From CALKXV01 sp965228905 (GTDB taxonomy: Bacteria; Pseudomonadota; Alphaproteobacteria; Rhodobacterales; Rhodobacteraceae), in the NCBI GenBank assembly GCA_965228905.1, contig CBDDII010000002.1, positions 744,001-808,000 of the forward strand: a stretch of 64,000 nucleotides of DNA. Direction: 5' to 3'. Under the pieces are notes generated by a model that saw only the letters and a program-made list of their open reading frames with translations, had not been told where the DNA came from and did not search any database. Shown piece after piece: positions 8,324 through 15,441 of this stretch. Position 1 is the stretch's first letter; every line of letters starts with the position of its first letter. A program made the position numbers and the translations under genes.

Positions 8324-10390
8324 ATGAATGTTGATGCGAATATTTCGGCCGGGACGGTATCTGAGGCCGATAACGCCGGGCTTATGGGCCTTGGCTTTGA
8401 GGGGCTGACGCCGTTTACCCGGAAGTCGAAGGAATTGCGCCAGACGCTGGTGCGTCTTGGCAAGATCGGTGACAAGGCGACCAACCGTGCCGCGCGAAAG
8501 CTGCACCACCAGTTGAAACACGCCGAACCCTCGATCACGATGATCGGGCAGGTGAAGGCGGGCAAGACGTCGCTGGTCAACTCGATGGTGGGTCTGCCGG
8601 ATTTGCTGCCTGCCGATGTGAACCCCTGGACGAGCGTTGTCACGTCCCTGCACCTCAACCCCCACACCACGCCGGACGAGAACAAGGCGCGTTTCAAGTT
8701 CTTCGACATGGAAGAATGGGCGCGGCTTCTGGATCGCGGCGGACGGATCGGCGAATTGGCCGCCCGTGCCGGGGCCGAGGACGAATTGGAAAAGGTCCGC
8801 GAGCAGGTTCTGGAAATGCGCGAGAAGTCTCGCGCCCGGCTTGGCGACAAGTTCGAGATGCTTCTGGGCCAGCAGCACGATTACAATTACCTCGATGGCG
8901 ATCTGATCGAACGCTATGTCTGCCTTGGCGACGATTTCGAGGATGACACGGAAACCAGCCAGAGCCAGGGCCGGTTTGCCGATATCACCAAGTCTGCCGA
9001 ATTGTTCGTCAGCCGCCCTGAACTGCCGATGCCCCTGTGCATTCGCGACACGCCGGGCGTGAACGATACCTTCATGATCCGCGAGCAGATCACCATTCGC
9101 GCGATCCGCGAAAGCCGTCTTTGCGTGGTGGTTCTGGCCGCGCACCAGGCCTTGTCGTCGGTCGACCTTGCCCTGATCCGGATGATTTCCAACGTGAAGT
9201 CGCGCGAGGTCATCATCGTGGTCAACCGGGTCGATGAATTGTCGGACCCCGAGGCGCAGATCCCCGAGATTCGCGACAGCATCCGCAAGACGCTGGTCGA
9301 TCATGACGGGCCGAAGGATGCGCAGATCATCTTTACCTCGGCCTATTGTGCCACCGCCGCGCTGACCGGTCAGACCGATGCGGTGGATGACAAGACGCTT
9401 CAAGCCATGGCCTCCTGGGCCAAGGGCGAGGGCCTGTTGCCCGATCAGGTGCGCAGCAAGGAAGAGCTGCTTTGGCGTCTGTCGGGCGTGCCGTCGATCT
9501 ATGCTGCGCTCAGCGAGCGGATTGCCGAGGGCATGGGGCAGGAGTTGCTGGACCGGGTCGCCAAGTCGGCGATGAACCTGGCCAATGGTCTGAGCGCGCA
9601 GCAACAGGTCGTGTCGCGCCGTGACGGCGATCAGGATTTGCCGCCTTTGGAAATTGGCGAGCTTGAAGCCGCGCTGAAAAAGCTGGAACACGGCGCGATG
9701 GCCGCGATGTCGGAAACTTTCGATCAGGCGATCGCGGATTTCGACAAGCGGCTGGAACGGTCGCACCGGAGTTTCCTTGAGCGTGCGACGGGTTCCCTGT
9801 TGCAGCATCTGGACGTCAACGGCGAAGACGAGATCTGGGAATACGATCCCACGGGTCTGCGCATCCTGATGCGCACCGCCTACCAGGTGTTCGGGCGCAA
9901 TGCGCAGTCGGGCACGAAGAAGGTGCTGGTCAAGACGGCGGAAGATTACGCCGCCCTGTATCACCGGTTGTTCGATCTGAGCGACGAAGATGGTTTCGGC
10001 ATCGAGGCCCCCGCCGCGCCGCGCATTCCTTCGCCGGTGCTGCTGGGCCAGACGATTGCGCTGGATCTGAAGGGCACCTGGTGGACGCGCTGGTGGCACA
10101 AGCGCCGGGGCTATCGGAACTTTGCCACGGAATTTGCCGAGATCATCAAGGCCGAGACCGATCCGATCGTGGATGCCCTGCGCGGGCCCCATGCGGAATC
10201 GATCCGCGAGAATTCCATGGACGCGATGGAGGATTTCCTGACCGAACAGCGCGCCATCCTGACCCGTATCGCCGAGCAGGCCATGCGGGCACCCGATGGC
10301 GTCGGTTCGATGCTGGACGAAAACTCTGCGGCGGTGAAGCGGTCGCAGTTGAAGCAAGCTATTGATAGTCTTTCAGGATTTGCAGCCTGA
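8324..10390 (+). CDS. dynamin-family GTPase
   Basis: 688 residues, typical of bacterial dynamin-like proteins. The G motifs are intact: P-loop GQVKAGKTS (75-83), a threonine-rich switch near 100-108 (NPWTSVVTS), G3 DTPG (242-245) and G4 NRVD (301-304). The C-terminal half is helical. A tryptophan- and arginine-rich patch (WWTRWWHKRRGYR, about residues 587-599) could dip into membrane, as paddle regions do in dynamins. No clear transmembrane helix is present. It is separated from the preceding gene by 150 bases and from the next by 23 bases. Bacterial dynamins remodel membranes; a link to envelope growth is suggested by the mre operon downstream. Confidence 0.85.
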   Translation: MNVDANISAGTVSEADNAGLMGLGFEGLTPFTRKSKELRQTLVRLGKIGDKATNRAARKLHHQLKHAEPSITMIGQVKAGKTSLVNSMVGLPDLLPADVNPWTSVVTSLHLNPHTTPDENKARFKFFDMEEWARLLDRGGRIGELAARAGAEDELEKVREQVLEMREKSRARLGDKFEMLLGQQHDYNYLDGDLIERYVCLGDDFEDDTETSQSQGRFADITKSAELFVSRPELPMPLCIRDTPGVNDTFMIREQITIRAIRESRLCVVVLAAHQALSSVDLALIRMISNVKSREVIIVVNRVDELSDPEAQIPEIRDSIRKTLVDHDGPKDAQIIFTSAYCATAALTGQTDAVDDKTLQAMASWAKGEGLLPDQVRSKEELLWRLSGVPSIYAALSERIAEGMGQELLDRVAKSAMNLANGLSAQQQVVSRRDGDQDLPPLEIGELEAALKKLEHGAMAAMSETFDQAIADFDKRLERSHRSFLERATGSLLQHLDVNGEDEIWEYDPTGLRILMRTAYQVFGRNAQSGTKKVLVKTAEDYAALYHRLFDLSDEDGFGIEAPAAPRIPSPVLLGQTIALDLKGTWWTRWWHKRRGYRNFATEFAEIIKAETDPIVDALRGPHAESIRENSMDAMEDFLTEQRAILTRIAEQAMRAPDGVGSMLDENSAAVKRSQLKQAIDSLSGFAA

Positions 10391-10413
10391 GGCGAAAGCG
10401 GAAAGAGTGACAG

Positions 10414-11340
10414 ATGAGCGGTCAACCAGAGTATCTCCAGCGGATTGAACCTGAAACCCCGGCAGCGGCGCCGGAAGAGGCCGCATTGGCCGAAGCCCCG
10501 CGTGCAGCGGCGGCGGCAGAGGGTCCGAAGCGCCCATGCGTGGCGCTGATGGGCGAGTTCAGCGCGGGCAAGTCCACGCTGTCGAACCTGTTGCTGGGCA
10601 ATGCCGCGCTGCCGGTTCACGTCACCGCAACGCAATTGCCGCCGGTCTGGATCAGCCAGGGGTCGGATGCGCCTTTTGCGGTCGATCTGGAAGGGCAGGA
10701 GCATCCGGTTGATTTGCACGATCTTGAAGCGGTGTCGGTGAAGGACACCAATCACATCCGCATTTTCCACGAGGCCGCGCGTCTGGGCGAGTTCGACCTG
10801 ATCGACATGCCGGGGATTTCCGATCCCAACATGGCCGCCGATGTCTGGCAGCGGATGATCCATCACGCCGACGTGGTGATCTGGTGCAGCCATGCGACGC
10901 AAGCCTGGCGTCAGAGCGAAGCGGCGGTCTGGTCGACCATGCCTGCCGAATTGCACGAACGCAGCCTGTTGTTGCTGACCCGGATGGACAAGATCCTGTC
11001 GGAGCGTGACCGGATGCGTGTCATCAAGCGGGTGGAAAGCGAAACGAAGGGCAAGTTCCGTAGGGTTCTGCCCGTGTCGTTGATCCGCGCCCTTGAGACC
11101 GAGGAAGGCAGCGCAGCCTGGGACGACAGCGGTGCGACCGAGTTGATGGCCGAACTGGGCGATCTGGTGGCCGAAGTGGCAAGTGGCGAGGTGCGCCGAC
11201 GCCCGGTTTCCGAGGCGGCACCTGCCGGGGCAGGCCGCCCCGTTTCCGAGGCCGCGCCCGATGCGATTAGCGCGCCGAGGGCCAAGCCGCAGCGGATCGT
11301 GATGCCGACGCGGGTGCGCCCGCGTCCGCTTGGCTCCTGA
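10414..11340 (+). CDS. small dynamin-like GTPase, paralogue of the product of 6782-8173
   Basis: 308 residues. The P-loop GEFSAGKST is at 47-55, G3 DMPG at 131-134 and G4 TRMD at 189-192, so all are present although G4 is not the usual NKxD. Residues 1-40 are Ala/Glu/Pro-rich and the last 70 contain two copies of RRPVSEAAP-like sequence, both probably disordered. It shares the WCS...VWS...P...LT..D block with the P-loop protein at 6782, which lacks a normal G3, so an active/inactive GTPase pair is plausible. RBS-like GGAAAGAG precedes the ATG. Confidence 0.8.
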   Translation: MSGQPEYLQRIEPETPAAAPEEAALAEAPRAAAAAEGPKRPCVALMGEFSAGKSTLSNLLLGNAALPVHVTATQLPPVWISQGSDAPFAVDLEGQEHPVDLHDLEAVSVKDTNHIRIFHEAARLGEFDLIDMPGISDPNMAADVWQRMIHHADVVIWCSHATQAWRQSEAAVWSTMPAELHERSLLLLTRMDKILSERDRMRVIKRVESETKGKFRRVLPVSLIRALETEEGSAAWDDSGATELMAELGDLVAEVASGEVRRRPVSEAAPAGAGRPVSEAAPDAISAPRAKPQRIVMPTRVRPRPLGS

Positions 11341-11367
11341 CGACTTTTTCATCTGCAAGCGTAAAGA

Positions 11368-11426
11368 CCGACACAGTTTGTCGGCTTATGTTGCCGGGGG
11401 GCTTGCGCCTTGGTGCGTGCAAGCCC
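11368..11426 (+). terminator. two hairpins between the GTPase and the next cluster gene
   Basis: CCGACA/TGTCGG (11368-11373 with 11379-11384) and GGGCTTGC/GCAAGCCC (11399-11406 with 11419-11426) form stable stems in the 127-base gap. Neither has a U-tract, so partial attenuation or RNA processing is as likely as termination. The following genes probably remain functionally linked. Confidence 0.4.
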
Positions 11427-11467
11427 ATTAAAGGCACGGGCGGGGTCACGCGGGAGAAAGAACGGCA

Positions 11468-11860
11468 ATGAGTGTAACCGATGCTTTGGATGCCTTGCGC
11501 TCCGAGCTGCCGGGGTGCGCCCTTGTCGCCTATGCGGATCTGAAGTCGAAGCTGGTTCTGAGCACAAGTTCGGCGGCGCATCGTGGCCAGGAAGAGCTGG
11601 ATCGCCTGTCGTCGGCGGCGCAACTGGTTCTGGATGGCCAGGTTGCCGAGGGCGCCGCGACGGTCTGGGCCGAGGCTCAGGCGGAGGCGCCCGCCGATGT
11701 GGCGATGCTTTTGAGTGCGACCGATGCGCGGGTTTTCCTGCGCGCCCATGGCGATGCCCCCGAAGTGCTGATCTGTTTCTGTGCCCCTGACAGCGATCTT
11801 GCCCGCGTGGTGGTCGAGGGACGCGCGGCCTTGAAACGGATCGAGGAAGCGGCGTCATGA
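11468..11860 (+). CDS. small cluster protein, possible Roadblock/LC7-like fold
   Basis: 130 residues without a catalytic motif. The order of predicted elements is helix, strand (CALVAYADLKSKLVLST), helix, strands (RVFLRAHG, EVLICFCAP), final helix (ARVVVEGRAALKRIEEA). This resembles Roadblock/LC7 or MglB-type proteins, which bind or activate small GTPases; three GTPases lie just upstream. The resemblance is by eye only. GAGAAAG precedes the ATG. The last codon overlaps the next start by 4 bases (ATGA). Confidence 0.6.
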   Translation: MSVTDALDALRSELPGCALVAYADLKSKLVLSTSSAAHRGQEELDRLSSAAQLVLDGQVAEGAATVWAEAQAEAPADVAMLLSATDARVFLRAHGDAPEVLICFCAPDSDLARVVVEGRAALKRIEEAAS

Positions 11861-12675
11861 CGAAGGCGGCGGGTGCGAGCGACTTTCAGCGCCTGAACGC
11901 GCTTCTGGCCAAGCTTTCGGCCCGCGAACGCACCCCCGGAGAAGGCCGCAAGCTGAAGGGCGACGGGGCCGAGACGTTGTTGGCGGGGCTGGTTGTCGAG
12001 ATCGACGAGACCATCCTGCCGCGCCGTCTGACGCTGAATGCGGGTCGGCATGTGATCCATCTGGCGGTCGCGAACCGCCGGTTGCAGGCGCTTTTGTCGC
12101 CCTTGCCGGAAGTCGAGGGGGCGGCGGCCCTTGAAGGCAAGAACCTGCCCGATGCCGAAGTGCCCGAGGTTGCCACGCTGCGCGAGGTTCTGTTGCGGGC
12201 CTTTGCCAACCTCGGCTCGGTCGGGGTTTCGTCAAGACGGCTGGACGTGACGTTCAATTCTGACATTGGCGTTCCGGCGAACCTTTTGGGCCGGGCCTGG
12301 GGCGTTGCCGAAGTCGTGCCGCAAGCAGCCTTGCCGCCGGACGAATTGATGACCAGTTTCCTTTCGGGCCTTGCCGACCGGGGGGCAGCCTGGCTGCGGA
12401 TCAATGGCGAAGAGGTGACGGATCAGGGCGGTGCGGAAGATCGTGTCGCTGCCCTGGGCGAGCAGGCGGCGATTTTCCTGGATGGGTATTTTGCCAAGTT
12501 CGATTCGCTTTTCCCTGCCGATGCAGTGGCGTGTGGCACGGTGATCGGGCCACGGGGCAGTGGCGGTGAATCCATGTTCTTTGTCGAGATCGGCGAGGAA
12601 TCGGCTTTCGTGGCGGCTTCGCTGGCCGAAATCTTCGTGATTGCCCAGCATTGGCAGGCTCTCGTGGCAGAATAG
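11857..12675 (+). CDS. unknown protein closing the kinase-GTPase cluster
   Basis: 272 residues, translationally coupled to the preceding gene (ATGA overlap). It has no signal peptide, no membrane segment and no motif I recognise. The C-terminal 80 residues alternate strand- and helix-like stretches (DAVACGTVIGP, SMFFVEIGEE, FVAASLAEIFVIAQHW). Its position makes it a likely component of the same system. It is followed by about 200 non-coding bases before mreB. Confidence 0.65.
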   Translation: MTKAAGASDFQRLNALLAKLSARERTPGEGRKLKGDGAETLLAGLVVEIDETILPRRLTLNAGRHVIHLAVANRRLQALLSPLPEVEGAAALEGKNLPDAEVPEVATLREVLLRAFANLGSVGVSSRRLDVTFNSDIGVPANLLGRAWGVAEVVPQAALPPDELMTSFLSGLADRGAAWLRINGEEVTDQGGAEDRVAALGEQAAIFLDGYFAKFDSLFPADAVACGTVIGPRGSGGESMFFVEIGEESAFVAASLAEIFVIAQHWQALVAE

Positions 12676-12881
12676 AACCAGAAACCGCGATTGTTTGCCG
12701 TTTGGCCACAATCATGCCGTTTTTAGCGTTTTGATAGGGTAAGGTCGTTAATGCCCATGGTGTGTGGACGGCGGTTTTGTGCCTGTTTTCCGCGAGGATT
12801 CGCCTTTCGCTGGAAGTGGAGCAGGCCTATATGTCAACGAGCCCGAGGCAGACCGGGCCAAAGAATTTGAGGCAGATACGA

Positions 12882-13916
12882 ATGGCCTTCGGCGGATTGT
12901 TTTCGACGGATATGGCGATTGATCTCGGAACGGCGAACACGCTTGTCTACGTAAAGGGCAAGGGCGTGATCCTGAACGAGCCTTCGGTCGTGGCGTACCA
13001 TGTGAAGGACGGGCAGAAGAAAGTTCTGGCCGTGGGCGAGGATGCAAAGCTGATGCTGGGCCGCACGCCCGGCAGCATCGAGGCGATCCGGCCCATGCGC
13101 GAAGGCGTGATCGCCGATTTCGACGTGGCCGAGGCCATGATCAAGGAATTCATCAACAAGGTTCACAAGCGCGGCTTCCTGTCGAAGCCCCATGTGATCG
13201 TCTGTGTACCCCATGGTGCGACTCCGGTGGAGAAACGCGCGATCCGCACCTCGGTCCAGATGGCGGGTGCCAAGAAGGTGGGTCTGATCGCCGAGCCGAT
13301 TGCGGCGGCCATCGGGGCCGGAATGCCGATCACTGATCCCACGGGCAACATGGTGGTCGATATCGGTGGCGGTACGACCGAGGTTGCGGTTCTGTCCCTG
13401 GGCGACATCGTTTATGCGCGTTCGGTGCGTGTGGGCGGCGACCGGATGGACGAGGCGATCGTCAGCTACCTGCGTCGCCAGCACAACCTGTTGATCGGCG
13501 ATTCGACGGCTGAACGGATCAAGACCACCATCGGCACGGCGCGGATGCCCGACGACGGGCGCGGCCAGTCGATGGAAATTCGCGGGCGCGACCTGTTGAA
13601 CGGTGTCCCGAAGGAAACCGAGATCAACCAGGCCCAGGTGGCCGAGGCGCTGGCCGAACCCGTGCAGCAGATTTGCGAAGCGGTGATGACGGCACTTGAG
13701 GCGACGCCGCCGGACCTGGCGGCCGACATCGTCGACCGGGGCGTAATGCTGACCGGTGGCGGGGCCTTGCTGGGCGAGCTGGATCTGGCGCTGCGCGAGC
13801 AGACGGGGCTGGCGATCAGCGTGGCCGATGAATCGCTGAATTGTGTCGCGATGGGCACCGGCAAGGCGCTGGAGTATGAAAAACAGCTGCGGCACGTGAT
13901 CGACTACGACAGTTAG
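12882..13916 (+). CDS. mreB: rod shape-determining actin homologue MreB
   Basis: 344 residues, the standard MreB length. The start is the ATG at 12882 (MAFGGLFSTDMAIDLGTANT) with GAGG nine bases upstream; longer frames back to 12831 or 12762 add atypical residues. Actin-fold signatures are clear: phosphate-1 loop DLGTANTLVYV, connect-1 CVPHGATPVEKRA, phosphate-2 DIGGGTTEVAVL and the adenosine motif MLTGGGALL. MreB forms membrane-bound filaments that organise the elongasome. It heads the mre/mrd operon and directly follows the kinase-GTPase cluster on the same strand. Confidence 0.97.
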   Translation: MAFGGLFSTDMAIDLGTANTLVYVKGKGVILNEPSVVAYHVKDGQKKVLAVGEDAKLMLGRTPGSIEAIRPMREGVIADFDVAEAMIKEFINKVHKRGFLSKPHVIVCVPHGATPVEKRAIRTSVQMAGAKKVGLIAEPIAAAIGAGMPITDPTGNMVVDIGGGTTEVAVLSLGDIVYARSVRVGGDRMDEAIVSYLRRQHNLLIGDSTAERIKTTIGTARMPDDGRGQSMEIRGRDLLNGVPKETEINQAQVAEALAEPVQQICEAVMTALEATPPDLAADIVDRGVMLTGGGALLGELDLALREQTGLAISVADESLNCVAMGTGKALEYEKQLRHVIDYDS

Positions 13917-13920
13917 GGGT

Positions 13921-13965
13921 CGATTTCTGAAACAGAAATCGTTGCAGAAAATGGGTAATTTCTGC
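13921..13965 (+). terminator. tandem hairpins between mreB and mreC
   Basis: CGATTTCTG/CAGAAATCG (13921-13929 with 13933-13941, 3-base loop) is followed at once by GCAGAAA/TTTCTGC (13944-13950 with 13959-13965) and then TTTCC. Placed 5 bases after the mreB stop, they could end or attenuate transcription so that mreB is made in excess over mreCD. Confidence 0.6.
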
Positions 13966-14009
13966 TTTCCTTGAAGCGGGGCGCGGCAACACTTGCTCAA
14001 GGGTGCTTT

Positions 14010-14912
14010 TTGGCAAAGCAAGGGACCAACCAGGAAGATTTCGTTCGCCCGATCCGGCGTCTTGCGGTCGGTTGCCTGGTGCTGTTCCTGATTGCCATCT
14101 TCATTTTCTGGCGGATCGACAGCCCGCGTGCGGAACGGCTGCGTGCGCAACTGGTTGATTGGGTGGTGCCCAACATGGATTGGGCCATGGTGCCGGTGAC
14201 CGAGACTGTGAACCTTGTGCGCGGGTTCCAGTCCTATGCGGCGCTGCAACGGCAGAACCGCGAGTTGCGCGACGAGTTGCAGCGGATGAAGGCCTGGAAA
14301 GAGGCGGCCCTGCAACTGGGGCAGGAGAATGCCAAGCTGTTGGATCTGAACAAGGTGCGGCTGGATCCGGCGCTGACCGTGGTGACGGGGCAGGTGCTGG
14401 CGGATTCCGGTTCGCCCTTTCGCCAGTCGGTTCTGTTGAACGTCGGCGGCGCGCGCGACGGGATCAAGGACGGCTGGGCGGTGACCGATGGTCTGGGGCT
14501 GGTGGGCCGGGTTTCGGGTGTGGGCGAGCGGTCGAGCCGGGTACTGTTGCTGACCGACAGTGCCAGCCGGGTGCCGGTGACGATCCAGCCTTCGGGTCAG
14601 CGGGCGATGCTGGCGGGCGACAATTCCGCCCTGCCGGTGCTGGATTTCATCGAGGCCCCCGAAGAGGTGCGCCCCGGCGACCGGGTGATTTCATCGGGCG
14701 ATGGCGGGGTTTTCCCCGCCGGGCTGCTGGTGGGCAGCGTCGTCATGGCGCGGGACGGGCGGTTGCGGTTGCGGCTGGCGGCGGATTACGAGCGGCTTGA
14801 GTTTCTGCGGGTTCTGCGCAGCCCGCCGTCGGAGCGGATCGACGCGCCTGCGGGGCTGATCGGGCCGGTTCTGCCAGGCGCGGAAGAAACGGCGGAGGCG
14901 GCGGATGGCTGA
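14010..14912 (+). CDS. mreC: rod shape-determining protein MreC
   Basis: 300 residues. I chose the TTG at 14010 because AAGGGTG lies about ten bases upstream and the product then begins close to the membrane segment; the longer frame starts at 13971 without a better RBS. There is one transmembrane helix at about residues 17-35, a periplasmic coiled coil (about 70-105) and the beta-barrel MreC core after it. MreC links MreB filaments to PBP2 and RodA. The stop overlaps the mreD start by 8 bases. Confidence 0.92.
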   Translation: MAKQGTNQEDFVRPIRRLAVGCLVLFLIAIFIFWRIDSPRAERLRAQLVDWVVPNMDWAMVPVTETVNLVRGFQSYAALQRQNRELRDELQRMKAWKEAALQLGQENAKLLDLNKVRLDPALTVVTGQVLADSGSPFRQSVLLNVGGARDGIKDGWAVTDGLGLVGRVSGVGERSSRVLLLTDSASRVPVTIQPSGQRAMLAGDNSALPVLDFIEAPEEVRPGDRVISSGDGGVFPAGLLVGSVVMARDGRLRLRLAADYERLEFLRVLRSPPSERIDAPAGLIGPVLPGAEETAEAADG

Positions 14913-15441
14913 TCGTGCCGGGCAGGTCTGGACCTATCGCGCGACCTTCGTTCTGTTGGTGGCGCTGGTGGTCTTTGTGCAGCTTTTGCCGCTTCACCCC
15001 GGTCCGGGGCGGTTGCCGGGGCCGGACATCATCCTTTTGATCGCGCTCTCGTGGATCGTGATGCGTCCGGATTACGTGCCGGTCCTTTTGCTGGCCTTCG
15101 TGTTCCTGTTGACCGATCTGTTGTTGATGCGCCCGCCGGGGTTGTGGACCGCGCTGGCGGTTCTGGCGGGCGAGTTCCTGCGGAACAGGCAGCTTCAATT
15201 GCGCGCAACGCCGTTCATCACCGAATGGGCGCTGATCGCGGGGTTGATCGTGGCGATGAACGTTGGCAATGCGTTGATCCTTGGCATCTTTGGCGTGACG
15301 CAGCCTGCGCCGGGTCTGGTCGTTCTGCGGATGGTTTTCACAATTCTCTGTTATCCTCTGGTGGTTATCCTTGCGGGCCGGGCCTTTGGGCTTAGAAAGG
15401 TTCGGGCGGGGGATCAGGATCGGATCGGAATGAGATCATGA
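14905..15441 (+). CDS. mreD: rod shape-determining protein MreD
   Basis: 178 residues, almost wholly hydrophobic with about five membrane segments, as in MreD. Identity rests on membrane topology, size and position between mreC and the PBP2 gene; MreD sequences are poorly conserved. It is an inner-membrane part of the elongation complex. It overlaps mreC by 8 bases and the PBP2 gene by 4 bases. Confidence 0.9.
   Translation: MADRAGQVWTYRATFVLLVALVVFVQLLPLHPGPGRLPGPDIILLIALSWIVMRPDYVPVLLLAFVFLLTDLLLMRPPGLWTALAVLAGEFLRNRQLQLRATPFITEWALIAGLIVAMNVGNALILGIFGVTQPAPGLVVLRMVFTILCYPLVVILAGRAFGLRKVRAGDQDRIGMRS

Noticed and set aside
8261..10357. A 698-residue minus-strand open frame
   Set aside because: It is antisense to the dynamin-like GTPase and has no domain; long antisense frames are common at this G+C.
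12834..14315. A 493-residue minus-strand open frame
   Set aside because: It is antisense to mreB and mreC.
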